The notes below the pieces were generated by a model that saw only the letters and a program-made list of their open reading frames with translations, made no database searches and was not told the origin of the DNA. A stretch of 64,000 nucleotides of DNA from Lophius americanus (Eukaryota; Chordata; Actinopteri; Lophiiformes; Lophiidae): the NCBI GenBank assembly GCA_037951165.1, contig JBBDHG010000135.1, positions 573,001 through 637,000 on the forward strand, in the 5' to 3' direction. Every line of letters starts with the position of its first letter. Within the stretch, counting starts at the first letter, position 1. This document shows positions 36,101-49,600 of this stretch, piece by piece. The position numbers were made by a program, and so were the translations under genes.

Positions 36101-39100
36101 CACTTCATCCTACAAAACCTGCATTTCTGGAGGAACTCTGATCCAGCTGTCTAGCAATTATAGTGTGGTCCTTTTCAAAGGATCAGATGTTTACGCTTGA
36201 CCATTTTCTTCCTTCCAACTCGTCAACTTCAAGCAAAATGTTCACTAGCTGCCTAATACATTCCGCCCAGTGATAGGTGCCATGGTAATGAGATAATCAA
36301 TGTTATTCACTTCAACTGCAAGTAGTTATGATGTTATAGCTATTTAGTGTGAACGCAATGAATTAACCCATTTAATGTTTATTCACTGCAGTGGCAGATC
36401 ATTTCCACCAAGGGGCAACACAAATCACCAAATTCTTGCAGAAATGCATTCCAGACACTGCATTTGTAAGTGCATGTTTGGAATGTCAGTATGTGCCTTT
36501 GTGTGTTTCTGCATCCGGACGAGTGCATCGTGTGCGTGTGGTATGTGTACTATGTGAGAACTGCGGGCTTGTCCAACAGAGGGAAGTTGAGCAGCTGGCT
36601 AAGTGTCAGCTGCAATTGGAAGTGATCTGAGAGGAAGGGAGGGTGAAACAGCTCTGAGATTTTCGGAAGCATGTGAGAAATGCTGCAGTCATTCTGTATG
36701 GACCAACCCAATACGCTCCTAGATAACAACATGTGCCTGCAAGCATCTCATGAGACTTTATATAGACGTCTGCTCGTTTTTTCCCAGCATCAGTGAGAAA
36801 ACATTTGTCTCAGAAAGGATAAGGATAGCGCACATGTGAGTTACTTTTGTGCATGTGTGTCTCACCATTGGATAATTTCTGTGATCTGGGCCTCCCAGTG
36901 AGCTACACTCTCCTTTTTGTCGGCCAGCTCTCTAATCTCATCCTCCAGTTGCCTGTTAGAGCTGCTCACCTTCTCGAACATGCTGGTCAGCTGAGGGGAT
37001 AAGCACATAGGCATACAAGTGAAGAAAACACACTATAGGAAACATCACAGAGCCGTGTCAGCTTTCATTAGGTGGTAGGACACCTGGTAAATGGATTCAT
37101 GCAAAATTGACACCATGACATTACATTAGAAAGATAATATTGTGTAATGAGTCTACCAGTTGCTGGACTACCACAAGAATGGGTGCTCAACCTTGACTGT
37201 GATGACTGGTTCAATATGTAAAATGAATCACTGCATTGTTGGAGGTTTTAGGTTTTACAGGTTTTATGAGTGAACTCCCAGATGCTCAGAAACACTAGAC
37301 TACAGTGTTGCTGAGGTGATGTGTGCATTCACATATGCTTGTCTACATATATGCGAGGAATGTGATTAATATATGCGGCAGAACTATGGTGACATCATAA
37401 CAAGTCCTAAGATGCCCCACTGTTTCACTTGAAAAACACTCAGCGGAGACATTTGTGGTGCTGTGCAAATCTTAAGACTGTGATGTAATATGCAAACTGA
37501 AACACTAATATAATACTGTTTTGCATTTCTCCAAGGCTGGAGCTCGTAGCTGTGAAGGCAGTCAAGGTTATAACACAATGTCATAAAAATACTTTTTCTT
37601 TATCTTAAAGCGCGTATCATCAGCAGTAGAAGCGTCTCTTGCACAATAAACCAAGTGGCTCTTAAACCGGAGGGGAATTCAGAGGATCTGTGAATCAATG
37701 GATCGTGTTTTAAAAATTAGCTCCTATGTCTACATGTGGTTTGTGTATTTAGTGAGAGGACTGGCAAAATAATTTTACTTCCAACAAGGTGCTAAAGTTT
37801 GACCAGAAACTGTTTGTTGGTACTCCAAATAAGTTGCTGCATAAGTTTCCACCAAACTTATTGAAGGGATTGGTTTAAAGGCCAGGCCAGAAACCACTGT
37901 TTTTAGGTATGGATCTGGATAAAGGGGCAGATTGACTATTTTTTTCCCACCTTCTATAATATTGTGATGTTCATGTTCATATTTTCTATATTTGTAAAAA
38001 AAGCGCCTGAACCAATTGGCATGAGATTTTGGATATGTGTGGTGCGATTGTAGGACTGTCCTGCTTTGGTAGAGGCATATGCCATACTGACGTTGGTGCT
38101 GGGCATTCGTTCATTTATTTTCTGTAACCAGTTGTTGGGGGCTTGAGCCAATCCCAGCTGACATTAGGAGAAAGGCAATGCACATCCTGGAAATGCCGCC
38201 AATTCATCAAAGGGCAGACAAAGAGAAAAACACACTAAAATTCACATCTATGGGCAATTTAGAGTCACCAGTCTGCCTAGATTGCATGTTTTTGGACTGT
38301 GGGAGGAAGCTGGACTACCTGGCTAGAACCAACACAAACACTATGAGAACATGCAATCACCACACAAAAAGTTTGGGCAGAGTTGGATTTTAGCCCAGAA
38401 CGTTCTTGATGGGAGTCAACTTTGTAAACCACTGCGCCACAGTGTGACCCTGGGGTTTGTAAATTAATAATAAAGAAAATATCATCTTCAATCCTGGGGC
38501 TTAAATCTGTGAGGCGTTTCCCGAAATGCAACAGCTGTCTGTTTAGACTTGAAGACGTTTCACATCTAATCCAAGAGGCTTCCTCAGCTCTGTCTGACTG
38601 GTTTAGTGTCAGGTATTTAACCTCAAGTAGGTGTTTGATAAAGTGTGTTGTGAGGTTACAAGCATCCAGCTGAGCATGTATCACCAATGTGGGTTGTTAA
38701 GGGTCGTTAGGAACACATGGGTCTTGATTATGTGCTGGGTCATCATGGGTCGTTTGCATAATATGATTCCAGATGTGAGTGATGATGAAAGTGTCTGGGG
38801 AGAGATGTTAAGACTGCAATGCATGTTGGTGTTAGGTGGTGGCAGAGACCCCCACCCACTTTTTAACATACTTGGTTTCTTCACTCCTCTTTCAAACCAT
38901 CTAATCCGTTTCGTGAACACTTATCTTAAAATGAGTGTCCCTAGCCCTTGATATGCAGGTGGACTGCTGAGTCCTGTCTTGATGAGCTTGCTCTCCTGTG
39001 TTGGGCCATGCGCTTGTGGAATAGTTGTTTTATCTCCCCAATACACAGATCTTTACACTGAATTGAAACGCATACCCCACATTGCTCAATTTCTGTTTGG

Positions 39101-40526
39101 GTGTTTTGTCTTTGCAGTGAACCAGTTTTGTCTGAGGGTGTTGCAGGGTTTGAAATGAACCGGAATGTTATGTTTGGGGAAAATCCTATGTCGTTTTTCA
39201 GAAACTCCAGCCACATATGGGATGACAGCCTCTTGGATGAGAGGTGAAAGTTATTCAAGTCTAAACAGAAGTCCAGTTTCTGAAGATTTAACATTTAATG
39301 ATTACCATGAACTGGATGAATGAGAATTGACACAAACATACTGTCAGATATTATTTGCTTAAGGTGTAAGTAAGTAGCTTGGATGATGCAAGTGCAAACA
39401 GTGAGCTATTGGATGGGTTTTGACAAATAAAGCATTTGGTGAAGTTAACAGAAAACAGAAAACAAAGTCAAAGTACAGCAGAAAGACAATATGAGCTCCT
39501 AATCACAGACGCCCTGAGAAATATGCTTTCTGCACATGCCCTCATTGAAAAGAGGGATCACGAAGATATTAACTCTTCCAGCAGTAAATATATCTCAGCT
39601 TTAACTGGTCAGGATATTTACAGTATAGGACATTTCAGAGAACACTACAGTTAGAGTTAAAAAAAGCACACAAAAAATAAATAATCCTTTTCTCTCATTT
39701 GTGTTGCCAATTCTTGCCCTCCGTTACTTCCCATTTTAATCATGGACTGCTCTACTTCATCAAGATGGTTTTTGGCATCAAACAATTCAACCTTGACAAA
39801 TGTAGGGAAATCATTTTTTTCTTCCCAGGAACCTACATTTTGAAAACCGACATTTCTAAAGTGTGTTTACAGTTCCATCTGCTGCGTTTCAAATGCAGAA
39901 TTTGAAGCTCAACCGTGTGAAATTCTTCTATTTATTCTTAGAGGTCATTTTGATGGATGAAAATAACTGAAATGGAGTGGGAATTCACACCCACAAAAAC
40001 ACATAACCTCATAACATTTGGCATTCATTTAGATAATAAAATCAATTTTCAACCTCCAAAGAGGGTAAAGGTGGATCCAGATGACAAACTGGTACGAACA
40101 AGTCTAACAGACAAAATGGAGACAGATTAAGACAAGAACAGGAAAAGGTTTTCATGACTTACGATTTAAACTTTTAAGAAAAAATGGACCCTAACTAGTT
40201 CTTTGGTCTAGTGGAACTATTGCATTAATATTCCACACATCTCAATCTGAACTTAACAGGAAAATTGAACATTCCTGAAAACAAACTGGAAAGGGCAATT
40301 CAATATGACCAGACTTGATTTTGATAAAAAGTAAACATTGAAGATATTAACAGTCTCCTTTGAAATGAATTGAAGAAGTATTGTGCAGAAAGACGAGCAT
40401 ACGGGCTGATCTAATCGATCCCTCAAACCTTAGGCTTTAAAAATCTGTTTCAGTGCATGAAATAACAATAAAATAGATAAAAACAAAAATCTACAGTGAC
40501 ATACTGTATCATTCCAAACGCAACCA

Positions 40527-40616
<90 letters not shown>

Positions 40617-43600
40617 GACAGTGATATAAAACAACACTCGGACATTTAATTCCATATGTCAAAATGCCTCCTGCTTCAAAGACATTGTTTATATAATGGC
40701 TCTTTTTGAACTTCCAAGAGCTGCTTCCAAAGTTAACAGGGTGTAATCCAGAGAGTCATTCCATCTGACTGTGTGGGAGGCTACAGCCTGTTTTTATGCA
40801 GGATATTGAACAGTGATTTCTTTGGCGTAACAGGGGAAGAGTGGGTTGAGGGATAACTGTGGTGATAGAGTTTGGGCGATCTGTGCCGTGTTACCTGGGG
40901 TCATGAAATGTGGGGTTGGGATTTATTTTTTTTGGCATGGGTTTGTATGGATCATCACTGAACAGATCACTACGAAGGTTAGAATGCAAGAAAAAAAAGA
41001 CAGTGTCTGTGTGTTTTCAGAGTGACTTGGGTTTTATTTTGATGATGATTGAGTGAGTATTTTTACCTTATCCAGTTCACTGGACTGCTTCTTATTTTCC
41101 TCAGTAAGTAGTACTCTCTCCCTCTCATATTTCTCCTTGTACTCAGCCTCAAACTCTTCCCGCTCACTTTGGCTGGAAGAAATAAAACAAAAAACACACG
41201 CATATTTAAACTCATGACATTGAATAAACTTACTCACTCACATTTATTCCTCAACCATAATTTAGGGCTGGAAAACAAATCTTGACAATTTTACATGAAT
41301 ACTAGCTCAGCCTATTAAAACATTGATTTGGATTTAAGGGAATGGTTTTCTGCCAACAAGTAGCCTCAACTAAAACACTGAATCTTTGGAAAGTAACTCA
41401 ACATTGAGCTAATAGATCAGCTAATCTAATTCAGTGGGTTTCTGACGCTAGGACTATAAACAGATCAAAAATATAATCAAATGTTGACTGATCTCAGAGT
41501 TGACCACCATCGAAATACCTCATGCCGTCCCAAATGCAAGCTCTCAGATGCAACGCAGTTTCAATTCAGAAATAAAACTCTCATCAAACAAACATCTCTC
41601 AGCAAAATCTTTAACAGAAAACTGTTTTAAAAGGGATAGAAAAAAAGATCATATAAGATTATAACAGATGGAGTTATTTTCAATTTTACACTATTTACCT
41701 TATGATATCATCACTGAAAAGACAATGAAGAAAAGATAACAATTTCATGACTGGCAGGATATAGGACGCACTGCAGAAATAAATATTTGATCGCAAGATG
41801 GAATTTAATCACCTCTCCCGACGGGTTTTCTCCAGCTTGTCTTTGAGCATCAGGATCTCTTTCTGGAGGGCAAGGTGTTGGCTCTCAGCATCCCGTAGCT
41901 CCTTGCGCAGGGCCTTCAGCTCGTTGCTGTGCTGTGTTTCCCTACGCGATAACTCTTCCTCATAAAGGAGTGTCTTCTTCTCCAGATCCCCCCGCAGTCG
42001 TCCCACCTCCTGGGCCTGATCCACTGAGGCCGGGGCAACAGACGAGCCAGCTTGCTTTAACTGTAAGGCGGACAATGTAGAAAACTTGAAGTGAGTTAGA
42101 ATTAGAGTGTGATTTTATGTAATGGACCGAATGGACTTGTTGTTCATCAAGATCTTGACCTGATACCCTTGATTCACAGGATCATGTTCAGCCTTTTGCA
42201 TACATACCTTCAGCCCTTCCATCTCCTCCTCCAGCTGTCGGCTATATTGCTCATTACGCTCCCTCAGCTTCCTCTCTTTCTGAGCCTCCGCTACCTGCTC
42301 TTCTCCCCGTGCTTCCATCTGATCATGGATGCACACATAGATTAGGTTATAACAGCATTTCCATCACAAAACCTTCTTTTCTTTTTTTCTTTTTTTTAAA
42401 TAGTTTTATCTGTAACTTATAGAAACACAAAACATTCTATTCAATTAATTCCAAACTTAAGTGTGAATTTCTTGCAAATATATAGTGTTTGATTATTCAT
42501 GCTTTACATTCATACTCAATTCTATGAATATTCCTACAAAGCTAATAAGAGGACACAAACAGAGGCACTGCACCAACCAGTGGATGAGACCGAACAGGGT
42601 GAGCTAGAAACCACAGGGGGACTACTCTACCTCCTTCTTGGCCCTTTCTGCCTTTCGCACCTCAAGGCGGAGAGCCTCGATCTTCTGACTCTGGCTCTCC
42701 ATCTCCTCTTCCTTGTCCCGCAATTGGCGAGCAAGGCGCTGCTTGGTTGACCTGGTTGAGAAGTTACAGTTTACAGCAGGTTCTTAAATGTCATAGTACA
42801 AATTGATAGACACAAGACAAAGATTGTGTCTTGATATTGAGAGATGGTCTGCAGCAGTGACCCTACCTGAAGTCCGTGAGTCTTTCGTTGAGCTCAGAAA
42901 ACTCCTGCATGGCCAGTTTCCTCTGACAGTGGGCTTCTTTCAGCTCCTTTGACTGAGACTTGAGCTTCTCACTGGCCTCCAGAAAATCCTGGCCATTAAA
43001 GAGGGCATAAAATAGATTTATAGTGACATAAAGGAAAATGAATCTCAACCCAATCAAGAGACTCAAAACAAACACACACGGTGTACAAGAGCATCTTTTC
43101 ACGTTCCAACACAGATATTAAGTTGTTTTTAAAAAGCGCTGCCACAACGGTCTTGTCGATAATGATAATTATAAAAAAGGCTAATAAATGTGCATGTTTC
43201 TATTACTCAAGCATTGTCCTGTTTTGCACATGATAAAATAAACTGCAAGGACGTATAATCGTTACTACTACGATTAGAGTATTCTGAGCGGTCTGAAGCC
43301 TTGTTGTTCCCAAGAACCAAGTTGACTAAAGTTACTGTAAGTAATATTTAGTAACTGGGGAGAACATCAGGATCTAAATTAAGATGAAGAGAAAACAATT
43401 CCATTCACAGACACACTCACAAACATCATTCCCATAAAATCTTACTCTACCTTTTGCAGCTCTTCCCTCTCCTGTGTCATGCTTTTCATATGTTTCTCCA
43501 GAGTCTTGATTTGCCTGGATGAATCCTCCAGGTCCCTGCGGGCCAACGACACATCCTCCAGCTTCTTTTCCAGTTGGCCTGAGTCTGAAACACACAGCCA

Positions 43601-46600
43601 GGCAAAGTAGACTGTCGGGTTAAACTTGTGAGACAATTATTCTGTAGCTGTGCTTCATTCAAAATTCTTCAAAATAGTTTCTCTGGATTATCAAGTTCAA
43701 ATTTTGCCGAAAGGTCAGTTAAAGTCGTATATATCGTTTGTTGCCCCTGAGCTTTACTTAAGATGAACAACAAACATTGCTCACCAGCAATCTGCTTCTT
43801 CAGGACATCAATCTCACTCTTCAGACCTCTGATCTCCACCTCCTTGTTAGCGCTGAGAGGGCCCTCCCCTGTCTGGTGCTGCAGAGTCTGCACTGTCTGA
43901 GTCGACTCTGCAACAGGTTGTTTTTTTAAAATCCAACTCAGATGTAAGGACAAAATACATTACAAAAAATTGGAATCTGAATATGATTTATTTATTAAAA
44001 TGTTTTAACCATAATGCGGTCAACACTGAATGTGTTGTACCAGCTACGGTATGAATGATGACAATACGAAAATATCTCCTCTCTCTTAGCCTTTGAGTTC
44101 AGTGTTTGCATGTATGTATGTTATTTCACATACACTTGAACATTAGTAAGAAAAAGCAAGCGTGAATGGATACAAATGTTTGCATGTATTATCACTGCAA
44201 CCCTAAAACAGGTCAGTTTCAAGGCAATTCACAACCAGAAAAAAACACCTCTCAAGAGCTCAAAACTCAGCACTAGCATTTTTCCACAGATCCCACAAAG
44301 CAGCTCTGCCAAGACCGGAGACTATGTAGAAACACACGTATAGAAAATCACTCCTCCTCATGCCACAGACTCCAAAAACCAGACTTCTGATCAACAAAGA
44401 GCTGGCCTAAGTGTTACAGACTTCATAACGCAATCTGGATGTTTAACTGGGTTGTTCCTCCTCTGTCTGAGAAGTAATGTTGGATCTCAGTCACTCGCTG
44501 TGCATGCTGAGTCTACATGTCAGTCAAAAGATGCAAACAGTGTACCCAAGTACTCTTTGATAGAGTTAATTCAGCTTTATCAGACAAAATTCTCTTGTAG
44601 ATCAGTCATGGAAAATGAGAACCACACGTTCTCCTGAGTTTTCCTTAGCATCACGTGTTGAAGTTGATTTGCCTTGCGTGACAACACATATCCTGTAATG
44701 TGACTATTCCACTCTTTCATATTGATGCTTTAACCATATCATGCAGCCCTTAAACACACACTCACTGTTTGCACATACTTACCTTGTAGTTTGCGGCTCA
44801 ACTCTAGTTTCTCCTGCTCCAGGCGGCGGATCCTCCTCTCATAGGCCTCAGTGGCCAGGCTGTCCTCCAGACTGCGTTTCACATCCAGGTCCAACTGGTC
44901 CTGGCCCGCTTTACCTGGCTCCACTGCCAGCTTTCGCAGACAACCCCGGTCAGATAAGGTACTATAGGAAGAGAGGCGAGGAAGAAGATAGTTACTTGGG
45001 GGGGGGTGGGTGTAAGAGCATCGGGACATTTTCAACGAGAATCCGTTTTGGAAACAGGCAAGAATGTTGATGAAATTGGCACAGAGGTTGAATTGTAAGT
45101 GATGTAGGATTAGTCATAATGGTATTAAATAGAAAGAGAAAATTAAATGAGCAAGTGTTTGATTAAGGAGGGAAAGTGAGACACAGCAGGGGAAGGTAAA
45201 CAGGAAATAGTGATAGAGATGAAAGGTGAAAGTAAATTAAGTCATGGAAGAACGGGGGAGAGGGAGATGGAGAAGGAGAAGGAATGAGAAAGGACTATTG
45301 GATGTGCAAGGGAGGATGGGAGAAGGGGGGTGAAGAGGATCGGAAGAAATAGTGGAAGAGGACATTATGACTGAATCTTAAAGAGATAAGAACATGAGTG
45401 GTGAGTTTGTTTCTCACGGATGGCCCTGAGAGTGAGGATCTACAGCAAGTCATGAACATCACCTTATTAGGAGGGAAGTTAATTTAATTCTCCTCCGCTC
45501 CTTTAGAGAGTCATGCAGTGAGAAACCCCATCTGGGTGACCCATCGATCTATGTTAACCAATTTCAAATGAAGCCAGATAATAAAATCCCTTTATATAAA
45601 AAGGTGAAAATGGATGTTAATAATTGGAAAAAATAAAGTGAGAAAATAGTTCATCAGCTTCATTCTACCCACTTCCATTCACTTATCTATTAAAAATAAT
45701 CTTATTACATTCATAGTAATGGGTGTTAAAAAAGGCACAGCATGACCAAAGCACAAATGTAAATGTAAACTGTTGTGAAAATATATCTCAGACATTAATT
45801 TACCATGGTTGGACTTACCATTTACTTGTGTATGTGAAACCTACAAAAGGCAGGTGGTGGCCAGAGAAGGTAGTATGAGAGGGAGGAGGCATGGTCTCCT
45901 AAAGGAGGGTGATAAAAAACGTGATTAAATATTCACATCTCATCCACACATTTATAACCTTTGACAAGATTTATATCCAGACAACAGTGTGATACTATCG
46001 AAATGTCTCGTCAATAACTTTCCTTAATCTCTAAAAATACGCCCCCTTACCGAGTTTTTTAAGCAGTCATCGTCCACATCGAAGTTGGAGGTATCTGTTG
46101 GACTGCTCACCTCTGGGATATAGGGGGCATCACATGTCAGGATGTTTTCCCAATCAATGCCTGAAAACAAGAGAGAACGAAAAGACGGGACTGATCACCA
46201 ATCTATGAGATCTCCGGTTGGCTTAAATACCCCTTATTGATTCTATACATTAAAGAAAAAAGACAGAATACAGAGCATTGTAAGGATTGTGTTTGTGACC
46301 CAAAAAGGCTTAAAATACGCCTATCAGCCATCACATTGTAACCGTCTGCTGATTATTGTCAAGGTCCTACTTTAACCGTCAGAGCAGCTCTGACCTTCAA
46401 AAGCCATGGCCTCAAGACCACGGAAGGTGAGTTGTGGCATCAAGACATTAACAGCAGAATCTGTATGTCTAGTAAGTTGTGAGGTGTGGCCTCTATGGAT
46501 CGGACTTGTTGGTCGAGCACATCCAACATATAATGAATATGATCATATCTAAAGTCGTTGTTCGTTAAACCATTCCTTGAAACCATATTTACTGTGTTTT

Positions 46601-49600
46601 TTTCCAGTGTGGCAGGATTCATTATACTGCTGAAAGAAGCCACTGACAGGGAATACTGTTTCTGTGAAAGGGAGCATTTTGGGTGTATGCAATAATGTTT
46701 AGGAAGGTGGTAACAAGCCCATGAGTGATAAGTAAGACATTTGTCCATTTGTCAGAGGTCCAGTTCTAATAAATATAGATAAACACACTTTGATCCACAA
46801 ATACATGGGAGATATACATTTGAATAGAAATAAAAACAACATTGAACTCAAAGAAGGCTTTGTGACATATTTTAAGTAAGAGTGTACCAGAGAAGAAGGG
46901 GTGGTGCTTGAAATCCTCAATGCCGTTCTGGCCCAGTCTGTGCTCTCGACTGCAAATGAGCCGACGAATCAGATCCTTTGCTTCCTCTGACACGTCTGTA
47001 ATCTGCTGTGGGAACTGGAATCGCTCCTGCCCCAAAAAATATGGGATTATGCATTAGGGGAATCAGACATTTGAGGTGTTGAGTTTTTCGTTAACAAAGT
47101 TTAAATTCCAAATATATAACCCAATCTTACAATCACCTGTGAGACTGTTCTTCTGGTTCCCTGTTAAAGCCTACTTCTTTTTTCATACATACAAATATCT
47201 TGTTCAAATTCACCTGAAACTCGATAAGCTCACCTTGTGGTTCATGATCTTGCCATAGGTTTCCACCAGGGACTCTGCGTAGAAAGGGGTCTCTCCATAC
47301 AGCATTTCATACATGCAGACGCCAAGGGACCACCAGTCGCACTCAGGTCCATACTTGCCTTTTCCATCCTCCATAGCCTGGAGGATTTCTGGGGAGATGT
47401 AGTCTGGAGTCCCCACCGCAACGGACGATTGGACCTAGAAGAGGAACCAAAATAAATAAATTAAATGAAGAAAAATTTAATTTACACATTATAACTCTGA
47501 CAAAGAAGCACAGACATTACACACAGTATAAAGTTCAGCTTGCATGCAAATGTAAAGGATGACTACAGAGATAGGGGTTTTGGAAAACTTGTGAGATACC
47601 ACTGCTCCATCAACAGTTAATCAAACAAACTGAATACTTTCAACTGTCAGATATGTTGAATTATCTTATCGACGCTTGTGTTAATGAAATTTTGGGACAG
47701 AAAGTGTCATTCTAAATACCAAGTTAAGAATCAAGGCAGGAAATAAGTATGTTTCAAAGGTAATGATATACATTTTCAAAAAAAGTCTTTTAAGTGCCAA
47801 ATGTTCCACAGAGGAGGAGGAAAAGCAGATGTTGGAATTCGGTTCATCAAATGTTGCATCAGGGCTCTTTATTACAGAGGAAGTTTCTTTAATACAGATG
47901 AAACAAGAGAGAGGCACTATTATTATGATTCAAAGCTTCAGATGATGATGAATAGATGAAGGATTTTTCAAGAACCAAACAAGCCTCATATTTATTTTTT
48001 CAAATGGCCCCAGAACCTCAACACTATAACATTAACATTGGAGGAACAAACTCAGGCATGTTTTTGATCATCTATTTCATCGTCTTTTTTTTTTTCTTTT
48101 TCCAAATGACTGATGACATTTTTTTTATCTGAATCACAAAGTGAAGGACCCCCAAGCCACTGGACCACACACTCCTCCTGGGAGACCCCTTGGGGTTGAC
48201 AAGGAGGTCAGTAAAGCTGTGGCATGTTTGTTTTGGAGCTGAGGACACATCAGCAGCAGGGTGGTAAAAACTTACCGTTCCGTCCTCCATGAGTTTCAGA
48301 CAGGAGCCAAAGTCAGCCAGGCGGATGTGGCCATTCATATCCAAAAGAATATTGTCGGGCTTTATGTCCCTGAAAGAGGACGAAGTAAGAAGACAGAAGG
48401 GACAATTGAGGGAGTGATGCCACAGAGAATAAGACGGGGGGAAAAAAGACACCCTTCCAAACAAAACCATACCTAAAGGACATTTATAACAACAACAGTT
48501 ATCATCAATTTTACTTTCATAACCTCAGGAAATTTCCCTGTCTTAGGTTATTTCAAAGTTAGTGTGAAATAATTCAAATTTATTTGTGATTCAATCTGTA
48601 ATTCCCCCCTACATAATCATCAGAATCATGAAAACACCACAACACTGGAAATAGCATTGTGGGAGTAGGCTTCCTGTGTGTGTGTGTGTGTGTGTGTCTG
48701 TGCGTGTGCGTGTGTGTGTGTGCGTGCGTGCGTGTGTGTGTGTGCATACTCCAACTCCCAAAAAAAGACCATTTGTTTTAGACAGACACACTACCCTGTT
48801 CATTTTCCAACAATATTTGTGTTTTTGAACAGAGAGTGATGGGCGGGGGATTACTGGCTACATATTCTTTCACAGATGTGTACACAGTGGAAACTGTAGA
48901 ATTCCTTTCCGACATGCATCTGTTCTACATTACTACTGCTGATGATATGTTTATAAAATAGATACAGACACTGTGGCTCAATTCCAGTTGGTGGGATTCA
49001 TTACTACACAAGGATTTCTGTCTAGCAGCTACTCGGCTGGACTTTCTCAATATTCATCAGAGATTCGCTAAGAAGAAATAACCTAGGTTTCAAGGATAAA
49101 TCTCCCGCTGCATGAGGAATATTGGAAAGCTCTGTCATGGATGTTACTTTTAACAGGTGGTCATTGACAGCTGGCTTGTGTTGGGATCCTGGTGCTTGTC
49201 TAAGAACCCTGTTTTATTGTATGTGGCACAACAAGAACTACGATAATTGAGTTTCTTGGAGGTTGGTTATCAGGAACTTAGGCCCCCAACTTCATAGGAC
49301 TCTACCCAGCACATGTGGCACCTTGGGTGATGTTAAGTGTATGGATATTGGACTAACATGTTTGTTCTAAAATCTTGTGTAAGGTCATTTCAGGTGTTTT
49401 GTTTCACCGAAAACTTTACAATGGACAGTTCCTCTTAAAGAGTCTCTGAACTGGTCTGAAAAGTGCACTGATGTAGTTCCTTGGCCTGGATCTGCAGTCA
49501 GGTCTCAGCCTGTCCAGTCTCTGCTGGGTTGTTCCCAGCTCCATGAACAATAATTGGATGCTCTAGTTTCATCTGTGGCTTTATGGTGTAAGGGTTCAGA

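Larger units (their letters stand above)
36991..41066. other. cdc42bpa intron 16/17, 4.1 kb
   Basis: Repeat-rich: old repeats at 37770-38460, a Penelope-like relic at 38490-39295 and a TA microsatellite at 40530-40612. No additional exon is needed by the protein alignment. Confidence 0.85.

Noticed and set aside
38490..39295. Hammerhead ribozyme sometimes carried by Penelope-like elements
   Set aside because: I looked for CTGATGA plus GAAA cores on both strands of the relic and saw no convincing pair.
40430..40662. Ile-Tyr repeat frames
   Set aside because: Translation of the TA microsatellite.
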